Positions 27,287 through 34,241 of a DNA stretch of 36,598 nucleotides are shown one piece after another. The stretch's first letter is position 1, and the number at the start of each line of letters is the position of its first letter. The translations under genes and the position numbers were made by a program. This DNA comes from Clostridia bacterium (lineage in GTDB: Bacteria; Bacillota; Clostridia; Christensenellales; Aristaeellaceae): contig JAGBAV010000007.1 in assembly GCA_017938795.1 (NCBI GenBank), forward strand, positions 1-36,598, given 5' to 3'. Below the pieces are notes generated by a model. It had not been told where the DNA came from. It searched no databases and saw nothing but the letters and a program-made list of their open reading frames with translations.

Positions 27287-27315
27287 GCTGCTGTCCTCCA
27301 TGGTGATTGATGATC

Positions 27316-27693
27316 TCAGCGGGCGGGGGCGAGCATGACGCTGCCCGTGCGCAGGACGGCCCCGTCCTTCATGATGACGGGCTCCACCATCTGCGCGACG
27401 ACGAGCTCCTCCTCGTCGAATTCATCCGCATTGAGCGCGGTGACCGCCATGCCCACGCTGTAGGGCTGGCCGGTGAGGTCAACCGTCTGCATGCCGGCAG
27501 AGGCGAGCGCGGCGTCCACCCGGCGCTGGAACCAGTTATACTGCCCGGCGAACCGTTCCGCATCCATCGGGGCCATGCGAAGAGTCGCCTTCTGCGCCAC
27601 GCGGGCGAGCCTGTACGCCTCCACGGCGATATCCGCCAGCGCCTGCACGGTATCCGCACCCTGCGCGTCCTGATTCTTCCTGCCAAAGAGCAT
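27316..27693 (-). CDS. Small GrpE-like protein, first gene of Hsp70/AAA+ operon
   Basis: This 125-residue protein starts MLFGRKNQD. I chose the ATG at 27693 because AAGGAG lies nine bases upstream; the frame is open to 27801, but that would run into the promoter. The N-terminal half (to about residue 65) is helical. The C-terminal half follows a pattern (GQPYSVGMAVTAL..., E-E-L-V-V-A, PVI..GAVLRTGSVMLA) reminiscent of the beta-domain of the nucleotide exchange factor GrpE, in which a conserved FDP/H region is followed by a terminal G-x-V strand. The match is weak and the usual GrpE signature is not fully met. Its place directly before an Hsp70 gene (29 bp gap) supports a nucleotide-exchange role, but this remains a hypothesis. 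Confidence 0.72.
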   Translation of the reverse strand: MLFGRKNQDAQGADTVQALADIAVEAYRLARVAQKATLRMAPMDAERFAGQYNWFQRRVDAALASAGMQTVDLTGQPYSVGMAVTALNADEFDEEELVVAQMVEPVIMKDGAVLRTGSVMLAPAR

Positions 27694-27766
27694 TGCGCCA
27701 CACTCCTTTATTCCATGCTCCGCCGGCTGTTTTTGGGCCGGCGCGCCATAACGATGTATCCCTATT

Positions 27767-27795
27767 ATTATACACGACGGCGTATAAAAACTCAA
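27767..27795 (-). promoter_or_regulatory. Sigma-A promoter of the five-gene chaperone operon
   Basis: On the minus strand TTGAGT (27795-27790), a 17-bp spacer and perfect TATAAT (27772-27767) lie about 75 bp before the first ATG. A perfect 7-bp inverted repeat (27721-27727 with 27737-27743) sits in the leader just upstream of the ribosome binding site. No CIRCE or CtsR heat-shock operator is visible, so heat-shock control through those known repressors is not supported. Confidence 0.8.
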
Positions 27796-27802
27796 TGTCA
27801 TC

Positions 27803-27832
27803 TTGCGCCGGCGGCATGTTCCATGCTATAAT
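27803..27832 (+). promoter_or_regulatory. Strong plus-strand promoter firing into the repeat block
   Basis: TTGCGC (27803-27808), an 18-bp spacer and perfect TATAAT (27827-27832) with TGC in front (extended -10) point to the plus strand. It lies back to back with the chaperone promoter, only 7 bp apart. Its transcript would cross the whole palindromic repeat block before reaching the CoA-transferase at 28437, giving a leader of about 600 bases or a separate non-coding RNA. Confidence 0.7.
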
Positions 27833-27850
27833 ACCGCCCACATGCGGGCA

Positions 27851-28347
27851 GGCGGGCAGTGCCCGCACCCACTTCCGGCGGGCGGTGCCCGCACCCACTT
27901 CCGGCGGGCAGTGCCCGCACCCATTTCCGAACCGCTCTGCTATTCGTCATACTCTGTGCCCGCTGCACGATGCCATGCTGCGTTCGCGCGGAGGGCGCTC
28001 CGCAGCGCGGCGGGCGATGCCCGCGGCCATTTCCGAACCGCTCTGCTATTCGTCATACTCTGTGCCCGCTGCACGATGCTGTGCTGCGTTCGCGCGGTGG
28101 GCGCTCCGCAGCGCGGAGGGCGAGAACGGCGGGCGGAGCCCGCGGCCATTTCCGACAGGCGGAGCCCGCACCCGCTTCCGACGCGGCTTTGCCGGGCGGC
28201 GGTACGTTTATACGCGAGGCCGATGCCATGCTGCGTTCGGCGGGCAGTGCCCGCACCCATTTCCGAACCGCTCTGCTATTCGTCATGCTCTGTGCCCGCT
28301 GCTCGATGCTGTGCTGCGATAGGCGGGCGGGGCCCGCACCCACATCT
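27851..28347 (+). repeat. Eight interspersed copies of a 26-bp palindromic repeat
   Basis: The unit GGCGGGCAGTGCCCGCACCC plus ACTTCC occurs at 27851, 27877, 27903 (three in tandem), 28009, 28128, 28154, 28239 and 28322. Each has the inverted repeat GCGGGC/GCCCGC or a close variant. Between copies lie longer modules; one, starting GAACCGCTCTGCTATTCGTC, follows the units at 27929, 28035 and 28265. Gaps between units are 0, 0, 80, 93, 0, 59 and 57 bp, so this is not a CRISPR array. The first seven copies keep the period of exactly 26 with substitutions only. All three plus-strand frames remain open through parts of it, but the predicted peptides merely echo the repeat, and I see no ribosome binding sites. 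It occupies most of the 630-bp gap between genes. Confidence 0.85.
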
Positions 28348-28436
28348 GATTCACCCGATGATCTGAAGAAGCCCTGCGCCTGCGGCAAGGGGGTTCACAC
28401 GATTTCCCATAGACAAGAAAGGCGGCGATCATCCAT

Positions 28437-29969
28437 ATGTATCGCATCATGACGGCGGACGAGGCGATCAGCCTGATCCGCGACGGGGACTGCATCTGCG
28501 TCAATTCCTTCGTCGGCATTGAGAACCCCGTGGAGCTGCACGAGGCGCTCGAGCGCCGCTACCAGCAGACCCACTCCCCCAAGCACCTGACCATCGTCTC
28601 CAGTGCGGGCTTCGGCGTATGGGACGAGAACAGGAACGCCGAGGGCTACATCCGCGCCGGCGCGGTGGACAGGCTGATCTGCGGCCATTTCGGCGCGATG
28701 CCCAGCACGAAGAAGATCATTCTGGAGAACCGTTTTGAAGCGTACAACCTGCCGCTGGGCTGCATCTCCCACGCGATCCGCGCGCAGGCCGGCGGCATCC
28801 CCGGCGCGCTGTCGAAGGTCGGTCTGGATATCTTCGTGGACCCGAGGCGCGAGGGCCCCGGCATCAACCAGATCTCCACGGATTCCTCGCTGGTGAAGAT
28901 CGCCGTCGTGGACGGCGAGGAGTTCCTTTACTACAAGCTGCCCAGGATCACCGTCGCGCTGATCAAGGGCACCGCCGCCGACCGCCGCGGCAACATCTCC
29001 TTTGACGACATGTACATGTCCGGCGACGCGCTCTCCATCTGCCAGGCGGCGAAATCCAACAACGGCATCGTCATCGTGCAGGTCGACCGCATCGTGGACA
29101 TGCCCGCCCGCCCGAGAAACGCCATCATCCCCGGCTGCCTCGTGGACGCGATCGTCGTGCAGGAGCCGGAGGCGCGCGACGAGGCGCTCACCGCACTGAC
29201 CGGCAGCTTCGAGATCCGCTATGAGGAGTGGGACGAGTGGACCGGCAGGCTCGAGGCGCTGACCTCCGGGCAGAAGCCGCGCAGCCTCGCCAGCCATATC
29301 ATCGGCGAGCGCGCCTCCCGCGAGCTGCGCAAGGAGGACATTGTCAACATCGGCATCGGCATCCCGGAGATGGTCTCCCAGTATGCGCGCCGCAGCGGCA
29401 TGCTCGACCACATCACCCTGACCGTCGAATCCGGCGGCATCGGCGGCTTCCCGGCCTCCGGCCCGGTCTTCGGCGCGATGATCGGCGCGGCCTCCGTCTA
29501 CGACATGGCGAACCAGTTCGACCTGTACAACAGCGGCGGGCTGGATATCTGCTTCATGGGCGCGCTGGAGGTCGACCGCTACGGCAACGTGAACGCCCAC
29601 CGCGGCCCGGGCGCATACGCCGGCATCGGCGGCTTCGCCAACATCACGGCGCAGACCTCCACCGTCGTCTTCTGCCTGACCTTCAACACGAAGGGCCTCG
29701 CCGTCTCCCGCGATGAGGACGGAACCATCACCATCGACCACAACGGCTCCGTGCCCAAGTTCGTGGACGAATTGCAGAGCGTCAGCTTCTCCGCCCGCAA
29801 GGCCATCGCCAACGGGCAGAAGGTGCTCTACGTCACCGAGCGCTGCGTCTTCATCCTCACCGCGCGCGGGCTGAAGCTGCTGGAGGTCTACCCCGGCGTG
29901 GACGTCGAGCGCGACATCCTCTCGCTGCTCCCCTTCCCGGTGGAGACGGGCGCGGGGCTGACCGTCTGA
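28437..29969 (+). CDS. Propionate CoA-transferase-like acyl-CoA:acetate CoA-transferase
   Basis: This 510-residue class I CoA-transferase moves coenzyme A between short-chain acids, typically propionate, acetate, lactate or acetoacetate, through a glutamyl-CoA thioester. The two fused alpha and beta halves span about 1-245 and 270-505. The catalytic glutamate is E331 in TVESGGIGGFPASG, and the oxyanion-type glycine motif GIGIPEMV precedes it. Length and one-chain architecture match Pct/YdiF-like enzymes, in contrast to the split AtoDA type. The ribosome binding site (AAAGG) is weak and far from the ATG at 28437, so the structured leader upstream may influence translation. No acrylate-pathway genes lie nearby, so the real substrate is uncertain. 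Confidence 0.88.
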   Translation: MYRIMTADEAISLIRDGDCICVNSFVGIENPVELHEALERRYQQTHSPKHLTIVSSAGFGVWDENRNAEGYIRAGAVDRLICGHFGAMPSTKKIILENRFEAYNLPLGCISHAIRAQAGGIPGALSKVGLDIFVDPRREGPGINQISTDSSLVKIAVVDGEEFLYYKLPRITVALIKGTAADRRGNISFDDMYMSGDALSICQAAKSNNGIVIVQVDRIVDMPARPRNAIIPGCLVDAIVVQEPEARDEALTALTGSFEIRYEEWDEWTGRLEALTSGQKPRSLASHIIGERASRELRKEDIVNIGIGIPEMVSQYARRSGMLDHITLTVESGGIGGFPASGPVFGAMIGAASVYDMANQFDLYNSGGLDICFMGALEVDRYGNVNAHRGPGAYAGIGGFANITAQTSTVVFCLTFNTKGLAVSRDEDGTITIDHNGSVPKFVDELQSVSFSARKAIANGQKVLYVTERCVFILTARGLKLLEVYPGVDVERDILSLLPFPVETGAGLTV

Positions 29970-29995
29970 TCAGGCCGCATCACAGCCAAATACAG

Positions 29996-30029
29996 CGCAC
30001 CCTCCCGGACAAGCAGGAGGGTGCGTTTT
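29996..30029. terminator. Terminator between CoA-transferase and convergent MATE gene
   Basis: A perfect 10-bp stem (29996-30005 with 30016-30025) with a ten-base loop is followed by TTTT on the plus strand, 26 bp after the CoA-transferase stop. It also lies about 20 bp past the MATE stop on the other strand and may serve both, although the minus-strand tail is less T-rich. Confidence 0.85.
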
Positions 30030-30049
30030 GTATTCAGTTGATCAAGCCG

Positions 30050-31453
30050 TCACGCGGCCTGCCCGTCCTCCATCTGCCGCGCGAGGCGGCCAATCTCCCG
30101 CCAGCGCGCGCTGCGCAGGAAGGCCAGCATGCACAGCATGCCGAAGACGAAGGAGACGGAGATCGCCGCGCTGACGTAATAGCCGCCGAAGACATTGGCG
30201 ATCAGGTGGCCGACGGGGATGCGCACCGCCCAGAGCATCAGGACGTTGACGATGGTCGGGTAGCGCATCTCGCCCACGCCGTTGGCGAGGCTGATCAGGG
30301 CGTTGAAGACCGCGTAGCACCATGTGAACGGCTGCAGCAGGCGCAGATAGGTCACGCTCAGATCGAGCACGGCGGGGTCCTGCGTGAAGAGCGAGAGCAG
30401 CGGGCGGGCGAAGGCAGTCACCACCAGACCGGCGGTCAGCGTGATCGCGCCGGAGATGAACGGGATCGCCGCGCCGCGGCGCAGGCGGTCGTATCGCTTC
30501 GCGCCGTAATTCTGCGCGGCGTAGGTTGCCGTCGCCATGGACAGGGAGGAGATCATCAGGTTCGCGATGCCGGTCAGCTTGCTGCCCACGGCGCAGGCCG
30601 CGATGAACATGGAGCCCTGCGCGTTGACGAGCGACTGCATCAGCAGATGCCCGACGGAATAGAACGAATTATTGACGCCCAGCGGCACGCCCACGCGCGC
30701 CATCTCCTTCAGATCGGACAGCACAAGCGCGCGCGGCAGGAGCGTGAAGCCCAGCTCCGGATACTTCCTGCGGATATAGAACACGCTGAAGAGCCACGCC
30801 GCGTACTGCGCGATGATCGTCGCCAGCGCCGCGCCCCATACATCCATATGGAAGCCCGCGATGAACAGCACGTCCATCACGATATTCGCCGCGCAGGAGA
30901 GCATCAGGAAGAGCAGCGAGGAGCGGCTGTCCCCCAGCCCGCGCAGGACGCCGGCGTTCATATTATAGCCGAGGTTCGCCAGCGTGCCGGCAAAGAGGAT
31001 GCGCATATAGCCAAGGGCGTAGGGATAGGTGTCCGGCGGGACGTTCATCATCCGCAGCAGATACGGCCCGACGAGCATGCCCAGCACGGTCATCGGGATC
31101 GCCGCCAGATAGAGGAAGCCGACCGCCGTGCGCAGAATCGCCGTCACGCGATCGCGCTTGCCGCCGCCCGTATACTGCGCCACGAGGATGGACAGGCCCG
31201 AGCCCATGCCGACGAAGAGCGTCAGCAGGATCTCCACCGGCTGGCCGCTCGTGCCCAGCGCGGAGAGGGAGACCGGGCTGCAGAAATTGCCCACGACCAA
31301 TGTATCCACCGTCAGATACATCTGCTGAAGAATATTGCCCACGCACAGCGGCAGCGCAAAGCGCAGCACCAGCGGGAGCATGCGGCCCCTTGTCATGTCA
31401 ACCTTGACCGCGCGTCTTTGCCCGGCAGGCATCACAATCGCCTCCTGTTTCAT
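30050..31453 (-). CDS. MATE-family multidrug/metabolite exporter
   Basis: This 467-residue inner-membrane antiporter of the MATE family exports drugs or metabolites in exchange for sodium or protons. The hydrophobicity pattern fits 12 spans in two six-span halves. Typical signatures are present: LPLCVGNILQQMY in the first helix, VGNF and the LGTSGQP stretch, GVLRGLGDSRSSL in the middle, and VGVPLGVNNSFYSVG opening the second half. Length matches the family (about 450-470). AGGAC lies nine bases before the ATG. It is a single-gene unit with its own promoter and is convergent with the CoA-transferase. The substrate cannot be read from the sequence. Confidence 0.92.
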   Translation of the reverse strand: MKQEAIVMPAGQRRAVKVDMTRGRMLPLVLRFALPLCVGNILQQMYLTVDTLVVGNFCSPVSLSALGTSGQPVEILLTLFVGMGSGLSILVAQYTGGGKRDRVTAILRTAVGFLYLAAIPMTVLGMLVGPYLLRMMNVPPDTYPYALGYMRILFAGTLANLGYNMNAGVLRGLGDSRSSLLFLMLSCAANIVMDVLFIAGFHMDVWGAALATIIAQYAAWLFSVFYIRRKYPELGFTLLPRALVLSDLKEMARVGVPLGVNNSFYSVGHLLMQSLVNAQGSMFIAACAVGSKLTGIANLMISSLSMATATYAAQNYGAKRYDRLRRGAAIPFISGAITLTAGLVVTAFARPLLSLFTQDPAVLDLSVTYLRLLQPFTWCYAVFNALISLANGVGEMRYPTIVNVLMLWAVRIPVGHLIANVFGGYYVSAAISVSFVFGMLCMLAFLRSARWREIGRLARQMEDGQAA

Positions 31454-31469
31454 GTGTTATGTCCTGCCT

Positions 31470-31498
31470 ACTATACACCCATGCAGGGGATTGCGCAA
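31470..31498 (-). promoter_or_regulatory. Promoter of the MATE exporter gene
   Basis: On the minus strand TTGCGC (31498-31493), a 17-bp spacer and TATAGT (31475-31470) lie 16 bp before the ATG, so the transcript would start close to the ribosome binding site. It is back to back with the arabinanase promoter. Confidence 0.6.
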
Positions 31499-31529
31499 GG
31501 TCAATTTTGTCCGAAAAGACCCGTAATTG

Positions 31530-31558
31530 TTGCACATGAACGTTCATGATGCTATACT
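31530..31558 (+). promoter_or_regulatory. Promoter of the arabinanase gene
   Basis: TTGCAC (31530-31535), a 17-bp spacer and TATACT (31553-31558) give a good plus-strand promoter about 58 bp before the ATG at 31616. The spacer is occupied by a perfect palindrome (31535-31548), so repression by a bound protein is likely. Confidence 0.75.
31535..31548. promoter_or_regulatory. 14-bp palindromic operator in the arabinanase promoter
   Basis: CATGAACGTTCATG is a perfect palindrome placed between the -35 and -10 boxes. The central ACGT with flanking TGAA/TTCA is the style of LacI/GalR-family operators, which fits sugar-controlled repression of a polysaccharide hydrolase. No regulator gene is seen in the window, so the cognate protein is unknown. 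Confidence 0.6.
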
Positions 31559-31615
31559 GAACGCATCAAAGGCGTTCCCCCCACAGACGGCGGGACGCGG
31601 AAAGGACGAACCCCC

Positions 31616-33031
31616 ATGCTCAAACGCATTCTGACTGCCCTTGCGGCGCTGTGCCTCGCCCTCTGCCTCGTCCCCGCCTGCGCGCAGGAGGAGGTCAAGT
31701 TCCGCAATGCCTCCGTCCATGACCCGTCCGTCATGCGCGCAGAGGACGGCACCTTCTACATCTATGGCAGCCACATGCAGGCCGCGGTCAGCCCCGACCT
31801 GATGCAGTGGAAGATGATCAGCCGCAATGCGGAGAACGGCTGCTCGCTGGTTGAGAACGTGCAGGAGGAGATGCGCGAGGCGCTCTCCTACGCGAAGACC
31901 GTCACCTTCTGGGCGCCGGACGTCATCCGCCTCGCCGACGGGCGGTACTACATGTATTACTGCACCTGCGAGGGCAGCTCGCCGCTGTCCGCGCTGGGCC
32001 TCGCCGTGAGCGACAGGCCGGAGGGCCCGTTTGAGAATATCGGTATCATGCTCAAGTCCGGCGGCCCGGGCTACGACGCCACGCAGCTGCCCAACGCCAT
32101 CGACCCGAATGTCTTCTACGACAAGGATGGGAAGCTCTGGATGGTCTACGGCTCCTACTCCGGCGGCATCTACATTCTGCAGATGGACGAGGACACCGGC
32201 TTCCCCCTCGAGGGGCAGGGCTACGGCAAGAAGCTGCTGGGCAAGAACCACGCCCGCATCGAGGCCCCCTACATCACCTATAACCCGGAGACGGGCTACT
32301 ACTACCTCTTCCTCTCCTTCGGCGGGCTGAACGCCGCGGACGGCTACAACATCCGCGTCTGCCGCAGCGAGAACCCGGACGGCCCCTATGTCGACGCGCT
32401 CGGTCAGGACATGATCGACTGCGGCGGCAGGAACGGCACCTACTTCAACGACCCGGACTACGAGCCCTACGGCGTGAAGCTGATGGGCGGCTACGTCCTG
32501 AGCGCAGCCGAGGGCGAGGCCAAGAGCAAGGACATCATCTACCGCTCCCCGGGGCATAACTCCGTCTACCGCGACGAGGAAACCGGGCAGTACTTCCTGA
32601 TCTTCCACACCCGCTTCGTCGGCCGCGGCGAGAGCTACTATGTCCGCGTGCATCAGATGTACTTCAACGACGCCGGCTGGCCGGTCGTCAGCCCCCTGCG
32701 CTACGCCGGGGAGACGCTCACGCCGGTGGACGAGGCGCAGCGCGCGGGCAGCTACAAGATCCTGCTGCATGAGCGCGACATCAACCTGACCGAGCATGTC
32801 TCTCAGCTGTGCGAGCTGCACGGGGACGGCACCATCACCGGCGCACACAGCGGCAGCTGGACGATGCTGGACGGCAATCGCATCGAGCTCACGTTGGACG
32901 GCACGACCTACAACGGCGTGATGAACCTCGGCTACGACAACGACTACAATCAGGCCTTCGTGACGACCATCACCGCGATGGACGCGACCGGCCTGTGCCT
33001 CTGGGGGCAGCGCATCCCGGACGGCGAATAA
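31616..33031 (+). CDS. Secreted GH43 endo-alpha-1,5-L-arabinanase (probable)
   Basis: This 471-residue secreted glycoside hydrolase of family 43 probably cleaves the alpha-1,5-arabinan side chains of pectin. The signal peptide MLKRILTALAALCLALCLVPAC ends in a possible lipobox (VPAC, cysteine 22), so it may be a surface lipoprotein. The inverting GH43 triad can be placed: D36 in VHDPSVM (base), D163 in AIDPNVF (pKa modulator) and E216 in EAPYITYN (acid). A C-terminal beta-sandwich (about 365-471) of the type found in Abn2-like arabinanases follows. AAAGGAC precedes the ATG. The gene stands alone, without transporter or arabinose catabolic genes. An exo-acting or xylan-active GH43 cannot be excluded. 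Confidence 0.87.
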   Translation: MLKRILTALAALCLALCLVPACAQEEVKFRNASVHDPSVMRAEDGTFYIYGSHMQAAVSPDLMQWKMISRNAENGCSLVENVQEEMREALSYAKTVTFWAPDVIRLADGRYYMYYCTCEGSSPLSALGLAVSDRPEGPFENIGIMLKSGGPGYDATQLPNAIDPNVFYDKDGKLWMVYGSYSGGIYILQMDEDTGFPLEGQGYGKKLLGKNHARIEAPYITYNPETGYYYLFLSFGGLNAADGYNIRVCRSENPDGPYVDALGQDMIDCGGRNGTYFNDPDYEPYGVKLMGGYVLSAAEGEAKSKDIIYRSPGHNSVYRDEETGQYFLIFHTRFVGRGESYYVRVHQMYFNDAGWPVVSPLRYAGETLTPVDEAQRAGSYKILLHERDINLTEHVSQLCELHGDGTITGAHSGSWTMLDGNRIELTLDGTTYNGVMNLGYDNDYNQAFVTTITAMDATGLCLWGQRIPDGE

Positions 33032-33599
33032 GAAGAGGATCGGCAAGGGAGCTCTGGAGACGGCAATCCCTTAGCCTGCCTTCTCCCACCACAGGCGGCG
33101 GCAGGCTCCGGTGCCCTTTACACAAGGGAGCCTCAGGATGCGTCTATGGATTGCAGGTATGCGGTAGCCGGAGCTGCCTCCGGCGGGGCACTCCTTCCGT
33201 CTGCCTGCGGCAGCCACCTCCCTCAGCGAGGGAGGCTTGGGCTCCACGAAGCAGTTGGAGGTTCATCCGCAAGAAGCCATGATTTGAGCGTACTCGCAGA
33301 CAAATCTAACGCCCGCCCAACCTGCATCAAGCCGAAGCCCGGCAGTAAAACGCATTTATGCGGTGCCGGGCCCCTGCCGACGTGCAGAGAACCAACAGGG
33401 CATCGCTTTTCAACACAGACACGAAGGATTGCTTACTTCGCTCAGAGCCACCCCCGTATAGGGTAGGGTGGGATTGGAGGTCGTAGGAGGGAAGGGAGGG
33501 AGGGATCCTGCGTCCCTCCCTTCGCCTCCTACATCACATTCCCCGCCGGATTGTGCTACCATCACATCACTGGATATGCATGAACAGGGAGGCAGAACC
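33032..33599. other. Non-coding intergenic mosaic of palindromic repeats
   Basis: I see no gene in these 568 bp; the open frames here lack ribosome binding sites and follow the repeat sequence. The stretch 33105-33240 has the look of dispersed repeats common in gut clostridia: CCCTTTACACAAGGGAG, CTGCCTGCGGCAG and the perfect hairpin CCTCCCTC-AGC-GAGGGAGG at 33217-33235. A nested hairpin occupies 33337-33371 (8-bp outer stem, 5-bp inner stem). A long hairpin at 33483-33532 precedes the nitroreductase. Together these look like remnants of small mobile or repetitive elements. The family likeness is from memory and could not be searched. Confidence 0.65.
33483..33532. repeat. Long near-perfect inverted repeat (19/20 bp arms)
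   Basis: The arm 33483-33501 pairs with 33513-33532 along its whole length apart from a single-base bulge, around an 11-base loop. It is strongly purine on one arm and pyrimidine on the other. It has no T-tract on either strand, so it does not look like an ordinary terminator; a miniature mobile element or an mRNA-stabilising hairpin are alternatives. Confidence 0.75.
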
Positions 33600-34139
33600 A
33601 TGAACTTCACAGAGATCGCTCTGGCGCGGCAGTCCTGCCGCAGCTATGACAGCGCGCGCCCCGTGGAGGAAGCCGCGCTGCGCGCCGTGCTGGAGGCCGC
33701 GCGGCTTGCGCCGTCCGCCTGCAACGGGCAGCCGTATCATATCACCGTATGCCGCGGGGAGCTGGCCGCGCAGGTCGCCGCCGCGACGGTCGGCCCCGCG
33801 GGGATGAACCGCTTCGCCGCGCAGGCGCCGGTGCAGCTCGTCCTCTCCGAGGCGCCGTATGTGAAGACGGCTGCGCTGGGCGCGAAGGTCAAGGGCAACG
33901 ACTACCGCTCCATCGACATCGGCATCGCCGCCGCATACCTCACGGCGGAGGCCGCCGCGCAGGGGCTGGGCACATGCATCCTCGGCTGGTTCGACGATGC
34001 GCGCATCCGCAGCCTGTGCGGGCTTGACGCGCCGGTGCGTCTGGTCATCACGCTGGGATACCCCGCCGAGGGCGATGTGCTCCGCGCCAAGCGGCGCAAG
34101 GACATGGAGGAGCTGGTTACCTTCCTCCCCGCAGAATAA
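33600..34139 (+). CDS. Nitroreductase-family FMN oxidoreductase
   Basis: This 179-residue FMN-dependent oxidoreductase of the nitroreductase superfamily works in the cytoplasm, using NAD(P)H. I start at ATG 33600, ten bases after GGGAGG, although the frame extends upstream to 33468 through a hairpin that is clearly non-coding. FMN-binding signatures are R10-SCRSY near the N-terminus, LAPSACNGQPYH and, in the second half, GTCILGWFDDARI. Family members of this short type often reduce quinones, nitro compounds or enones, and the physiological substrate is unknown. It is a single gene followed by a strong terminator. No candidate partner lies beside it. Confidence 0.88.
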   Translation: MNFTEIALARQSCRSYDSARPVEEAALRAVLEAARLAPSACNGQPYHITVCRGELAAQVAAATVGPAGMNRFAAQAPVQLVLSEAPYVKTAALGAKVKGNDYRSIDIGIAAAYLTAEAAAQGLGTCILGWFDDARIRSLCGLDAPVRLVITLGYPAEGDVLRAKRRKDMEELVTFLPAE

Positions 34140-34149
34140 GCATCACCAC

Positions 34150-34180
34150 AGCCGGCCGCCGATAAGCGGCTGGTTGTTTT
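34150..34180 (+). terminator. Terminator of the nitroreductase gene
   Basis: A 10-bp stem with two G-U pairs (34150-34159 with 34166-34175, loop CGATAA) lies 11 bp after the stop and is followed by GTTTTG. This is a typical intrinsic terminator. Confidence 0.8.
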
Positions 34181-34194
34181 GCTGCGCGGGGACA

Positions 34195-34224
34195 GGAAAA
34201 GCACCCGGCATCACGCCGGGCGCT
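34195..34224 (-). terminator. Terminator of the PfkB kinase gene
   Basis: On the minus strand a 10-bp stem with one G-U pair (34215-34224 with 34200-34209, five-base loop) is followed by TTTTCC. It lies 17 bp past the kinase stop and faces the nitroreductase terminator. Confidence 0.8.
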
Positions 34225-34241
34225 CTGTTTATATAACGCTG

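Noticed and set aside
27700-27800. A CIRCE or CtsR heat-shock operator upstream of the Hsp70 operon
   Set aside because: No TTAGCACTC/GAGTGCTAA inverted repeat and no CtsR heptad repeat is visible; the only inverted repeat is the GC-rich 7-bp stem at 27721-27743.
27316-27801. The longer 161-codon version of the GrpE-like gene
   Set aside because: The extra 36 codons would cover the leader and the -10 box, while a good AAGGAG site serves the ATG at 27693.
27851-28347. A possible CRISPR array
   Set aside because: Repeats are partly in direct tandem, spacing is irregular (0 to 93 bp), the intervening modules repeat each other, and no cas genes are present.
27693-28452. Three overlapping plus-strand frames through the repeat block
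   Set aside because: The peptides simply echo the 26-bp repeat in each frame, and there is no suitable ribosome binding site. The DNA repeat explains the open frames.
33146-33466. A 106-codon frame between the arabinanase and nitroreductase genes
   Set aside because: It runs through palindromic repeat sequence, lacks a ribosome binding site and has no recognisable domain.
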